Shown one piece after another: positions 52,263-61,197 of a stretch of DNA of 64,000 nucleotides. Numbering within the stretch: the first letter of the stretch is position 1; every line of letters begins with the position of its first letter. Under the pieces are notes generated by a model. The model saw only the letters and a program-made list of their open reading frames with translations, did no database searches and was not told where the DNA came from. Location of the stretch: positions 310,001 to 374,000 of the forward strand of contig NZ_CP104043.1 of assembly GCF_025152745.1 (NCBI RefSeq), written 5' to 3'. The stretch comes from Rhizobium sp. WSM4643. Lineage in GTDB: Bacteria > Pseudomonadota > Alphaproteobacteria > Rhizobiales > Rhizobiaceae. The position numbers and the translations under genes were made by a program.

Positions 52263-53447
52263 CTATTCGCCCGCCAGAAGCGGATCACCGATCAGGCCTG
52301 CGGCCAGCAGCAGGCCGGTCTTTGTGTCGCGAAGCGCGAAGGCAAAACGGGCATCGGCGACCACGCGAACAAGCTTCGGATCGATGCTGCGTTCCGTGAC
52401 CACAGCCGTGGCCGCTGCCGCCTCCGTACCGTTTTCGTCAACCTTGATCATCGTCTTCTGCAGGACGCGCGACAAGCGGATGTTTTCCTTGGTGAACCCC
52501 GGGAACCCCGCATCCTTGGCCTTCTCGGGCGCCACTCCCATCGCATTGAGTACCGGCATCAAATCACGCCCGTCGTTCAGGGAAAAGCGTGGCAGGAAGA
52601 TTTCGCCCCTGGCGGCCTCAAATTTTTCCCCTTGCAGCCAGGAAGCGAGCGCCTTCAGGTCCGCCCCGCCGACACCCTTGCCGGAGCGCGCCGCCACCAC
52701 GACCATGCTGTAGCCCTCGCCGGCATAGGCAAGGTCGACGGCGGTGAATTTCTCGTCGGAGCGGAATTTTTGGCCATCGCCGGCAAGATGCATCATCGGT
52801 ACCGAAATTGTCGAGCCATCCGGCCGCTGAAAGGGGCTTGCCGGGCTCTCCTTCTCGAACGACGTCTTCCAGCGCGCCTTGAAGGAGAGCGCGCCGAGGC
52901 TGACGAAGCCGCCGCCGGGCGGTGCGTCGAGAATTGACGGAATGGCGCCCCTGGTGGCGTCCTTGACCCAACCGTTGATGTGCTCGACCGATTTCGGTCC
53001 GTCGAGATCCTCGATCGAGGGTTTGATGTGGTGGCCGGCGAGCATCGAGAGCGCATCGGGAACAAGCACCAGCTTGTCGTCGAAGACGATCGCGACCGCC
53101 ATCGCCAAAGGCGCATCCGCCGCTGCCGGCTTTTCCGGGGACATCGCCTCGAACGCCGTTTCCGGTCCCTTCACCTCGCCGCCGAAGCCGAGGCCCTTGG
53201 CGATCGAGGCCTTGGCCGCATCGGAGGCGCCGAGGCTTGCAAGGCCGAGTGCTGCGGCAAGGCTTGCCGGCGACACCATGATATTGGCAGCACCCTCCTT
53301 TGCCAGGCTGCGGTCGATCAGTTCGGCGGCAAGCCCGGTTTGCGCGGCAAGCATCGCCTTGCTGTCGCCGGAGTTGCCGGCAGGGGCGGCCGGGGCAAGC
53401 GCCATCAGGGAAGCGGCAAGACCCGCCAGCAGAGTGGATTTCGGCAT
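52263..53447 (-). CDS. secreted serpin (protease inhibitor)
   Basis: The protein has 394 residues from the ATG at 53447 (AGGAG 6 bases upstream). The signal peptide ends near APAG. Serpin landmarks are NIMVSPASLAAALGLASLGA, FKARWKTSFEKESPASPFQ, MMHLAGDG, and the hinge DENGTEAAAATAVV needed for loop insertion into the central sheet. The loop continues TERSIDPK, aligning R353-S354 with the scissile bond of inhibitory serpins (compare M-SIPP of alpha-1-antitrypsin). An Arg P1 suits a trypsin-like target. It lies 13 bases after the trypsin-caspase gene. Serpins are uncommon in Proteobacteria. Confidence 0.9.
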   Translation of the reverse strand: MPKSTLLAGLAASLMALAPAAPAGNSGDSKAMLAAQTGLAAELIDRSLAKEGAANIMVSPASLAAALGLASLGASDAAKASIAKGLGFGGEVKGPETAFEAMSPEKPAAADAPLAMAVAIVFDDKLVLVPDALSMLAGHHIKPSIEDLDGPKSVEHINGWVKDATRGAIPSILDAPPGGGFVSLGALSFKARWKTSFEKESPASPFQRPDGSTISVPMMHLAGDGQKFRSDEKFTAVDLAYAGEGYSMVVVAARSGKGVGGADLKALASWLQGEKFEAARGEIFLPRFSLNDGRDLMPVLNAMGVAPEKAKDAGFPGFTKENIRLSRVLQKTMIKVDENGTEAAAATAVVTERSIDPKLVRVVADARFAFALRDTKTGLLLAAGLIGDPLLAGE

Positions 53448-53460
53448 GGTTCGCTCCTGT

Positions 53461-55992
53461 TCAGCGGACGCGATAGAATTTGGAATCGAACGACCATTTG
53501 CCTTGGGCGCCGGTTTCGTCGTCGCCGACGATCCTGAGGCTTCGGGCGAGATCGTAGACATAGTTGAAGGCGGCGCGCTGGCCGACGAGCGGCGTTGGCA
53601 CATCGGGCAGGTCGAGCACTTCGATCGGCTTGTCGCTGAGGATGGCAACGACCATGCCGACGCCAGCCGGCCCCTCCACCACATATTCGAAGCCGGTATA
53701 GGGATTGCGCGCATCGGGCACGACGACCGGCCGGGCCGGATCGAGCCGGTTGTCGCCGCTTTTGGCTGATGGTTTCAGCCCCATCGAGCGCTTGTTCGGG
53801 TAAAGCTGCGTCAGCTTGCCGGAGGCGTCGATATCGACCAGGATCAAGTAACCGGACGTTTTGGTCGAGACGCGCATCGCCACCTTGTCGCCGATGCTGA
53901 CCGCGGTGCCGGGCAGCACGTCGACGGCGACGCCGGCCTCATTGTCGCTCTTCAGCGTGTTTTCGACGGCGGCGACCGGCGTCTTCGCCTCCTCACCGGT
54001 GATCACATCCCGGCCGAGCGCATCCGGCTGGCCATAAAATTGCGGCACCGGCGTGAAGCGGCAATCCTCCGCATGCGTCCGGCAATATTCGTCCGATTTG
54101 CGCCGGACATAATCGAGAAGGGCGGCATTGCTGACATTCGGCTTGTCGGCGGCGCGTGCCACGCCATCCTGCACGCCTTCGATGAAGCGGCGGGTGAAGA
54201 CGCCGACCGGCGGCTTGGCCTCGCGGTCGACGAGCGCCCACTGCCCTGCGTTGACTGCCGACCAGACCATCGCACTTTCGCCGCCGAAGGAGAATTTTGC
54301 TTCCTTGCCTGATTTGTTCGGCGGTTCGAGCGCTGCCAGCGCCGGGCCGAGGCAACGCACGGTGCCGGAGGGTGCGGCCACAGCGCTGCGGCTGCCGGGC
54401 CCGACATGGCAGGCATCGATCAGCAGCGTCACACGGCGGTCCTTGAGGCTGTTCAGCCGTGCGGCGATCTCGGTTTCGCGAATCTGGTTGGTGACCGTCA
54501 CCTTGCCGCCCTCGCGCACCAGCTTGGCATCGACTGCAACCAGCGTCGGGCTCGTCGTTTCATCGGCGCCCATTTCTTCCGAGCCCTGGCCGCTGAAATA
54601 GAGGAAGACACGGCTTCCGGGTGTCGACTGGCGCACCAGCCAGTCGTCGATCTCGGCCAGGATCGCTTCGCGGGTCGCCTTGCGGTTGGTCAGCGTATGA
54701 ATCTGCTCCGGGCGATAGGCGAGCGTCTTGACGAGGAAGACCTGCATCGCCTTCACATCGGTCGCGGAGCCGGTCAGTTTGGCCTCGCGCATCTCGTACT
54801 CGTCGATGCCGATCAGCAGTGCGCGATCGCCGGGCGAGCTTTCGATCACCGGCATCTGGGCGACCGGCGGCTGCACGGCGGGTTCGTCGGTGACGGGCTT
54901 GTCAGCCGGCAAGGTATCGCTGGCGGGCGTGTCGGCAGCAGGCGTTTCGGTCGTCGCGGCTGGCGCGGTATCGCCAGCCGGCGGAGTGGTGATGGCGAGA
55001 TTGGCTTCTTCCTGTCCGGACTGCCTCTGCTGCGTGCCGCCACTGGTCGTGGTGGACGCGACCTGATCGTCGGCAGCGGGCCCTTCAACGTCAGGCACGT
55101 CGCCGTCGGTCTTTGCGGCGATCCAGTCGCGGAAGGCGGCCACACGGGTATAGACGCCGTAATGCTCGGCCTCGGCGCAGCCGGCGCCCCAGCTGACGAT
55201 GCCGAGCTGGATCCAGCGCTTGTCGGGACGCTGGGCGACGAGCGGCCCGCCGCTGTCGCCCTGGCAGGCATCCTTGCCGCCTTCGGCGTAACCGGCGCAG
55301 ACATTGCGCTCATCGATCGGGTTCATCCGCATCGAGCTGTCGCGATAGGCGGCGCGGCAGTCCTCGCGCGGGACGATCGGCAGTTCCACTTCCTGCAGCT
55401 CGGTCGGCAGATATTTGTCGTCCCAGCCGTGATCGGCCTTGGTGTAACCCCAGCCGGTGACGACGGCCGGGTGGCCGGCGGCCTCCACCTCGTCGTCCGA
55501 GGCCGAGGCAAGGATCGCCGGCTTCGATTTGGCGGGCTCGCTCAGCTTGATCAGGGCGATGTCATTGGCGAAGACCTTGCGGTCGAAATCTTCGTGAATG
55601 ATCACGTCTTCCACGGCAAGCCCCGGCTTGTCCGGCCCGTCGACCGCGATCACCTTGTCGATCTTCGACTTGCCCTCGACGATCAGCAGGTCGCGGGCGA
55701 AGAGATCCTGCTTGCCGGAGCGGCCGCTGGTGACGCAATGGGCGGCCGTCAATATCCACCGCGGTGCGATCAGCGAACCGCCGCAATGGCCGCCGAAGCG
55801 GCCGCGCTGTTCGGGATCGGGCGCCAGGATCTTCACCTGCCAGGGCCATTCGCCCTTCTTGGCCGCCTGGCCGCCGATGACACGTCCGCCATCCTCGCCG
55901 GCAAAATCGGTGTCCTGCTGCGCCAGCACGGGAGTAGCCAGAAGCAGCATGACCGACGCAATAGTGAGGACCCTGCTGATCGACGTGCTCAT
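53461..55992 (-). CDS. secreted trypsin-like protease fused to a caspase-like domain and DUF4384
   Basis: The protein has 843 residues with a signal peptide 1-24. Trypsin domain 37-295: activation site GGR-VIGG, triad H85 (LTAAHC), D144 (NDIALIKL), S247 (CQGDSGGP), and D241 in the S1 pocket position, predicting cleavage after Arg or Lys. A Pro/Thr/Ala linker (300-388) leads to a caspase-like p20 fold (390-540): RALLIGIDEYE, YFSGQGSEE, LLIDACHVG. The catalytic Cys (C528) is kept, but the His is Gln469 (codon 54586-54588), so this domain is probably inactive or a binding module. DUF4384 is at about 686-785. It overlaps the upstream caspase gene by four bases. Confidence 0.88.
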   Translation of the reverse strand: MSTSISRVLTIASVMLLLATPVLAQQDTDFAGEDGGRVIGGQAAKKGEWPWQVKILAPDPEQRGRFGGHCGGSLIAPRWILTAAHCVTSGRSGKQDLFARDLLIVEGKSKIDKVIAVDGPDKPGLAVEDVIIHEDFDRKVFANDIALIKLSEPAKSKPAILASASDDEVEAAGHPAVVTGWGYTKADHGWDDKYLPTELQEVELPIVPREDCRAAYRDSSMRMNPIDERNVCAGYAEGGKDACQGDSGGPLVAQRPDKRWIQLGIVSWGAGCAEAEHYGVYTRVAAFRDWIAAKTDGDVPDVEGPAADDQVASTTTSGGTQQRQSGQEEANLAITTPPAGDTAPAATTETPAADTPASDTLPADKPVTDEPAVQPPVAQMPVIESSPGDRALLIGIDEYEMREAKLTGSATDVKAMQVFLVKTLAYRPEQIHTLTNRKATREAILAEIDDWLVRQSTPGSRVFLYFSGQGSEEMGADETTSPTLVAVDAKLVREGGKVTVTNQIRETEIAARLNSLKDRRVTLLIDACHVGPGSRSAVAAPSGTVRCLGPALAALEPPNKSGKEAKFSFGGESAMVWSAVNAGQWALVDREAKPPVGVFTRRFIEGVQDGVARAADKPNVSNAALLDYVRRKSDEYCRTHAEDCRFTPVPQFYGQPDALGRDVITGEEAKTPVAAVENTLKSDNEAGVAVDVLPGTAVSIGDKVAMRVSTKTSGYLILVDIDASGKLTQLYPNKRSMGLKPSAKSGDNRLDPARPVVVPDARNPYTGFEYVVEGPAGVGMVVAILSDKPIEVLDLPDVPTPLVGQRAAFNYVYDLARSLRIVGDDETGAQGKWSFDSKFYRVR

Positions 55993-57605
55993 AGCTTGGC
56001 TCCGGCGGAGGTATAGAGGACCGTAAATCCGACACGTGCGCCCTCGGGCAGGAATTCGCCGAGGCGTTTGGCGATATTGCCGGCGGTGCGACGCCTGTCG
56101 TTCTGCTTCAGGAATTCCACAAGTTCGGGCATCGGGGTTTCAGAGGTGACGGCGACGAGCAGGTCCGTGCCGAAAGGTGCGACGACGGAAAGATCGAGAT
56201 CGAAGGTCTGAGACATCGCAGCATCGACCTCCTTCTCATTGGGATAGAGGAACTGCACGGTTCCATCGCCGGTGACGTCGAAGAGCACGAGCTTGCGGCC
56301 TGATAAATCCGAAACTGTGACGCCGACCCGCTCGCCTTCACGATGGAGGGTGTCGGAAGGCGTCACGCGTACGGTCTGCGGGTTTGTCTCGGACAGCCGC
56401 TTGAGGGTATCGAGCGCGGCCATCCGGTCGACGACGAAGGGCATGTCGCCGGCGCCGATGGCGGAGGCGACGACATCGCCGCCGGCGATCGCCTCGCGTT
56501 TTTCGGGATCGAAGACGAGTTCGGCATTAGCACCCTGCGTTAGCTTGAACGGCGTGACGGCTGATGCAATCCCCTGCAGCACCGGCTCGGAGCCGAGGGC
56601 GGCAACGCTGATCGGTGCGGGCTCGGCGGGCAGCGGAGCGTTTGGTTTCTCCGTCGCCGCCTGCGCCCCCGCCCCTTGGTAATTATAGACGACGGCACGA
56701 TCGAGATCGGTTCCGGGCGGACTTTCGGTAAAGATGTTCTGCCGCTGATCGGTGAACTGGTAAACCGCCTGGCGCACATATTCGAAGAGCTCGCGGCGGC
56801 TGACGGCGCCGTCGCCGTTGCGGTCGGCCGCCCCTTCGAAAGCGCGAGCGGTGGCATAGCTCAGCGCGCCGCGTTTTTGCGGAATGCCTGGAATTGATAT
56901 CTCGGGCGACTTGGTGTTCTCGTCGACGGCGGCTAGAAAGGTCAACCGCTTGAAATCGAAGACGGTGGACAGCGCATCCGCCGTCGTCGAAATCGGCGCG
57001 AGGTCGTCCTCCTCGATCGTATAGGACGGCGCTTGACGCCATGTGATCTCGGCGCCGCGCGGATCGACGTCGCGGGTCATGCCGCCGGCATGGCAGGTAT
57101 CGGCGATGAAGACGACATCGGCGCCCTTGGTCTCCAGATTGCGGATCAGCGCCTTGAATTCGTCGCCGAAGATGCGTTCCCGTGATCCGGGAAGACGGGT
57201 GTCGAAGCCGGCGAGCACATAGACCTCGTCGCGGCCGCTCGGTTTCGAGCCCTTGACGCGCTCCGGCTCACTCGACCCGTGGCCGGCGATGCCGAGTACG
57301 ACGAGGTCACCGGGCCCTGCCCGTTCCGTGACGGCCTCGATCGCGTGGAAGATGCCCTCGCGGTCGGCCGCACCATTCTTCAGCAGCGTCATATCTTCGA
57401 CGCCGACCGAGCGCAGCGAAAGGGAAAGGTCTTCGGCATCGGCGACAGCGCCATGCAACGGCGGAACGTTGCGGTAGAGGTCGATGCCGATCAGCACGGC
57501 CCTGACCGCGCCGCGCTCCGGCGCTTCGATCACCCTTGCCAGGCTATCGGTGGCCGCCATGGTGAGGAGGGCAAGTGCTGCGGCCATGGAAACGGATGCG
57601 GACAT
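55989..57605 (-). CDS. secreted caspase-like (C14) protease with EF-hand-like loop and DUF4384
   Basis: The protein has 538 residues from ATG 57605 (GAGGGGAG 7 bases upstream; a TTG at 57611 is less likely). A signal peptide covers about 1-25. The caspase-like domain (34-275) has AVLIGIDLYRNVPPLHGAVADAEDL and both catalytic residues, H109 in GIAGHGSSEP and C171 in IADTCHAGG. DRNGDGAVSRRE (261-272) has the spacing of a Ca-binding EF-hand loop. DUF4384 lies at about 405-500 (VTVSDLSGRKLVLFDVTGDGTVQFLYPNEKEV). It is the active partner of the degenerate caspase domain encoded next. Confidence 0.87.
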   Translation of the reverse strand: MSASVSMAAALALLTMAATDSLARVIEAPERGAVRAVLIGIDLYRNVPPLHGAVADAEDLSLSLRSVGVEDMTLLKNGAADREGIFHAIEAVTERAGPGDLVVLGIAGHGSSEPERVKGSKPSGRDEVYVLAGFDTRLPGSRERIFGDEFKALIRNLETKGADVVFIADTCHAGGMTRDVDPRGAEITWRQAPSYTIEEDDLAPISTTADALSTVFDFKRLTFLAAVDENTKSPEISIPGIPQKRGALSYATARAFEGAADRNGDGAVSRRELFEYVRQAVYQFTDQRQNIFTESPPGTDLDRAVVYNYQGAGAQAATEKPNAPLPAEPAPISVAALGSEPVLQGIASAVTPFKLTQGANAELVFDPEKREAIAGGDVVASAIGAGDMPFVVDRMAALDTLKRLSETNPQTVRVTPSDTLHREGERVGVTVSDLSGRKLVLFDVTGDGTVQFLYPNEKEVDAAMSQTFDLDLSVVAPFGTDLLVAVTSETPMPELVEFLKQNDRRRTAGNIAKRLGEFLPEGARVGFTVLYTSAGAKL

Positions 57606-57627
57606 GGCCAAACTCCCCTCGCCCCAG

Positions 57628-59580
57628 CTATTCGCGGCGCCATTCGACGCGGCGGTTCAGCGCATCGACGTCGTCTTCGGTGAGGTTTGCGGTTGCGGTC
57701 ACGTCCACCGGCTCGGAGGCTCCGCGGCCCTCGGCGTCGATCGTCGCGTCGATGCCTTTGCTCTTCAGGAAGTCGGCGACGGCCTGGGCGCGGCGTTCGG
57801 AAAGTTTCTGATTGTAGTCGTCACCGCCGCGATGGTCGGTATGGCCGATAAGGATGACGCGTCCGGGCTTCTGCTCCTTCAGCGCCTCCAGCAATTCCTC
57901 AGCGGCTTCGGTGCCGATCGAGGTGAAGCTCGACTTGTTGAAATCGAAGGTGATCGGAACCGGAATGGAGACCGGCACGATGCCGCGCACATTCTCGGAA
58001 TAGATGCCGCCGAGCACGCCGCTGCGGTGATCCTTCTCGGCCGGCACGAAGCTGCCTTCAGGATGGTCGCTGGTCGGGTTGGCGGCAAGGATGCGGGCCT
58101 GGGCGGCGCGCTGGATGAGATCGGAGATCGTCTCGGCCGGCGGCGCCTTCGGCGTGCGGGTCTCGTTCTTGATGATCTCGATCGCCTGCTGGTAGTCGGC
58201 GGCGGCATCGGCAAAGCGGCGGGCGGAGAAATAGATCTCGCCGAGCGTGGCGGAGGCCTGCCAGAGCACCTGCGGACTGTCGGCGGCGACAAGCAGCGGC
58301 TCGTAATCGGCGACCGGCTGGTTGGCGGCCATCATCTCCTGGGCAGCGGAAAGCCTGAGCGCTGCGACGCGGCGCTGGGCATTCACCTGGAACTGCCCGC
58401 AGTCGGCACTGACGGCGATCGTGTCGGCTTCAGCGGCGGCAGCCGTGATATCCTTGGCGGCAACGGCCGTGTTCAGCTTGTCGAGAAGGGCGGTGCAAAC
58501 GGGCGTATCGGCGTTTGCCATCTCGACCTCCTCGCCGGCTTGGCCAGGTTCGGCCGAACGGCCAAGGTTCAGCTGCGGCATCTTGATACTGAAACCGCCG
58601 GGCAGCTTGAATTGCGGCATCTTGATCTGCGGCATCGGCAGTTTGGGCATCTTCGTCTGGGACGTCTGGGTTGGCTGCTTATACTGCGTGGTCGGCTGTT
58701 TATATTCGGTCGGGTTGGTGGATGAGGTGGTGCCGGCCGGACCGATCAGTTGCAGTTCGTCGGCGGCAAGCTCCTGGCCGGGCGCCAGATTGGTGACGAT
58801 CTTGTATTTCTTCGGCGGCTGTTGTGTTGCCTGCTCGACAGGCTTCGGCGTGAGCTTTTTCGGGGTAACGGGCTTCGGCTTTTCCACCACCGTTTCCGGC
58901 TTCTTGGCGACTTCCTGTGTCGTCACCGGCTTCGGAGCGGCTGCGGGTTTCGGCGCAACGGGCGGCTTGGCAGCCTGCTCGACCGGTGCGGGTTTCGCGG
59001 CAGGGGCGGCTGCGACGGGCGGCACCGCGGGCAAGCTGTCGACCGTCGTCAGCGTCAGCGTCTTGCTGCTGATCTTGGTGCCGAGGCTGCGGGCCTCTTC
59101 GAGACTACGGGAGACGGCTTCCATGCCGCCGTCGACGGAGCGGAACATGCCGGCGCCGCTGCCGCCGAGATCGGCAAAGATCGTCAGCGGCTTGGAGGAA
59201 TAGAAGACTTTGATCTGCTCCTGGCCGACCGGGCCGGAAACCTGCAGGCGGGCGCCGCTTGCGGGATCTGGCACCTGCACGCGCTTGCCGGCGCCGACAA
59301 GGGCGTCGGTCTGGTACTTGTTCGGGAAAAGCTTCACCACAGAACCGTTCGGAGAGACATTCAGCACCGTGACATAGGCGTTCTCGGTCGACTGAATGAA
59401 GAGGCCGACAACTTCGCCGACGGCGTATTTGGCTTCAGCGCGATCGAAGGTGATGCTGACAGGCCCGCTTTGTGCGGGCGCTTCTGTCAATGTGCGTTCG
59501 TTCTGCGCCTCGACGGCGGGAACCACCGAAAAGAACGAAAGAAAGGTGGCTGCGGCTAGGATGGCTTTGCGGTTCGGCAT
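57628..59580 (-). CDS. OmpA-domain envelope protein with N-terminal DUF4384
   Basis: The protein has 650 residues from the ATG at 59580 (AGGAGG 7 bases upstream). The signal peptide ends at AVEAQ. DUF4384 lies at about 35-130 (SITFDRAEAKYAVGEVVGLF, LFPNKYQTDALVGAG), then a Pro/Lys/Thr-rich stretch to about 290, a helical tetratricopeptide-like part, and a C-terminal OmpA peptidoglycan-binding domain (ITFDFNKSSFTSIG, IGHTDHRGGDDYNQKLSERRAQAV). It has no lipobox Cys. It is first in the operon and probably anchors the DUF4384 proteins to the cell wall. Confidence 0.88.
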   Translation of the reverse strand: MPNRKAILAAATFLSFFSVVPAVEAQNERTLTEAPAQSGPVSITFDRAEAKYAVGEVVGLFIQSTENAYVTVLNVSPNGSVVKLFPNKYQTDALVGAGKRVQVPDPASGARLQVSGPVGQEQIKVFYSSKPLTIFADLGGSGAGMFRSVDGGMEAVSRSLEEARSLGTKISSKTLTLTTVDSLPAVPPVAAAPAAKPAPVEQAAKPPVAPKPAAAPKPVTTQEVAKKPETVVEKPKPVTPKKLTPKPVEQATQQPPKKYKIVTNLAPGQELAADELQLIGPAGTTSSTNPTEYKQPTTQYKQPTQTSQTKMPKLPMPQIKMPQFKLPGGFSIKMPQLNLGRSAEPGQAGEEVEMANADTPVCTALLDKLNTAVAAKDITAAAAEADTIAVSADCGQFQVNAQRRVAALRLSAAQEMMAANQPVADYEPLLVAADSPQVLWQASATLGEIYFSARRFADAAADYQQAIEIIKNETRTPKAPPAETISDLIQRAAQARILAANPTSDHPEGSFVPAEKDHRSGVLGGIYSENVRGIVPVSIPVPITFDFNKSSFTSIGTEAAEELLEALKEQKPGRVILIGHTDHRGGDDYNQKLSERRAQAVADFLKSKGIDATIDAEGRGASEPVDVTATANLTEDDVDALNRRVEWRRE

Positions 59581-59791
59581 TGGAAAACCTCCTCTTCGAA
59601 CAATCTCACACTGTGTTGAAGATGAGAATAGCACTGACCGGCGAAATTGGGATGGCTTTGCCTGTCTTGCTTGAGGGAGGGTTACAAATTATTTGGAGCC
59701 TGCAAGAAGCCGCCAAGGCAAAGACGTGAGCAAGACTCACGCCGGGCAATATCCGGCGCGTTTTATAGTCCGCTCGACTGCAAGGTCGCGG

Positions 59792-60169
59792 TTAGTTCTT
59801 GGGTTTCTGCCCGGCTGATTTCAAAATCGAGATCAGGTCGCTCATTCCCTCGGGCGAGGAATTGTAGAGCCAGAGAATATCCGGATTGTCGACCGTGAAT
59901 TCCTTGCCGGGGCCTGAACCCATGTCCCGGCCGGGCGAGTTCGCGTCGGGCAGCTTGTCCTCGCCGGGTGCCAGCCCCTTGGCGGTTTCGTGTTTGGCGA
60001 TGATCGCCGTCGCCGCAGCAAAGGCCTTTTCGTCATGTTGGCGCAGCGCTGCCAGCGACGGGTTTCTCGCCGCAAGCGCGTCTTCGGCCGGGCCGGAATA
60101 GGCAAGCTGGGGGATCTGCAGCGCCAGCAGAAGGCCGATCGACAAGGTTATGAGCCAGGATTTCGTCAT
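59792..60169 (-). CDS. secreted hypothetical protein
   Basis: The protein has 125 residues from ATG 60169. A signal peptide MTKSWLITLSIGLLLALQIPQLAYSG is followed by a short helical region and a C-terminal PDILWLYNSSPEGMSDLISILKSAG. I recognise no family. It lies 211 bases upstream of the OmpA gene in the same direction and could be a periplasmic accessory of that operon. Confidence 0.6.
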   Translation of the reverse strand: MTKSWLITLSIGLLLALQIPQLAYSGPAEDALAARNPSLAALRQHDEKAFAAATAIIAKHETAKGLAPGEDKLPDANSPGRDMGSGPGKEFTVDNPDILWLYNSSPEGMSDLISILKSAGQKPKN

Positions 60170-60348
60170 CGTCGTCAAATCCGTTATCAACCTGATGCGC
60201 CGCAATAGGGCAAGCAGCACGACAATAGGGAGAGGCCGGAAGGATGGCAACGGTGCTCAGTGCCAATCGATTTGGAGGGTTGAAATCGACTGGCAGCTGC
60301 GCTTTCGCTCCGTGTTTTATGCAATGTCGTTAACCCGGGCGACATGCA

Positions 60349-60939
60349 TCAGAGGATCTTCAATTGCTGCAGGTTAAGGCGCAGGTCGCGTAGCATCTCG
60401 CCGAAGATCTCCTCGATCATGCCCGTCGACCAGACGACCATGGTACCGTAGGGCGAGCGCTTGCGCTGCATGAAGCCCGCCGTCTCGAAATCGATCAGCG
60501 TCTTGCGGCAGGTCTCGCTCGACATCACCGCGACCAGGAAACGGGCGAGGTTGGACTGGTCGATCGCGCCGGCTTTCTCCGCCCAGTTCTGGATCAGCCG
60601 CGGCTTGGTGTCGGCGGTGAACATCGAGGCGAGCGCCCGATCCTGCGAGAGCCCCAGGCGCTGCAGCTTGGCCGGATCGCGGGTCAGCGAAACCACGTAA
60701 TCATTGTGCAGATCGGCGAAGCGTTCGATATCTTCGGCAGTGCTGATGCCGAAGACCTTCATCGAATAGAGGAACTCGGCCATCAGATAGGTCGGCTCCG
60801 AGCGCAGCTGCACCAGATGCTTGTCATCCTTGCTGGCCGAGGCCGCGCAGACGCGATCGGAGAAGTTGATCCTTGCCGCGCGAACCTGCTCCAGCAAGCT
60901 TATATCGAGCGCCAGTTCGTCACCGTTCCATTCCAGCAT
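60349..60939 (-). CDS. hypothetical protein with winged-helix-like C-terminus
   Basis: The protein has 196 residues from ATG 60939 (AGGGAG 5 bases upstream). It has no signal peptide or membrane segment. The C-terminal part ARFLVAVMSSETCRKTLIDFETAGFMQRKRSPYGTMVVW has the helix-turn-helix-plus-wing pattern of MarR-like regulators, with RKRSPYG as a possible wing. It may regulate the secreted-protein genes around it; this is a weak inference. Confidence 0.6.
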   Translation of the reverse strand: MLEWNGDELALDISLLEQVRAARINFSDRVCAASASKDDKHLVQLRSEPTYLMAEFLYSMKVFGISTAEDIERFADLHNDYVVSLTRDPAKLQRLGLSQDRALASMFTADTKPRLIQNWAEKAGAIDQSNLARFLVAVMSSETCRKTLIDFETAGFMQRKRSPYGTMVVWSTGMIEEIFGEMLRDLRLNLQQLKIL

Positions 60940-61074
60940 AAGCACTCCCTGCCGACAAATCTTCGAGACGATGTTCTTGTACTATCGCCGGCGGAGATCT
61001 CCAAATCGTTTGGAAAGCAATAGCTTGCTGACGAGGCACAACTATCCTACCATTTTAAAGACTTGACGGTCACA

Positions 61075-61184
61075 GAGCATGATGCCGAAAAGTGTGAGCG
61101 GTTTTCGGACGACATCATGCTCTTGCTTTAATTGAGAACAGGATTCAGATTTTAGGCCGGATCGGCCTAAAATCATCCTGTTCT
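61075..61184 (+). repeat. two-hairpin intergenic repeat, copy B
   Basis: Hairpin 1 has GAGCATGATG...CATCATGCTC arms (61075-61122) around CCGAAAA/TTTTCGG. Hairpin 2 has AGAACAGGAT...ATCCTGTTCT arms (61135-61184) around TTTTAGGCCGGATCGG and CCTAAAA. The inverted copy is at 14775-14888. It ends 14 bases before the gene at 61198. Confidence 0.65.
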
Positions 61185-61197
61185 GGGGGTCGAGGCA

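Noticed and set aside
54406..56016. 536-codon plus-strand frame
   Set aside because: It is antisense to the trypsin-caspase gene, which has intact catalytic motifs.
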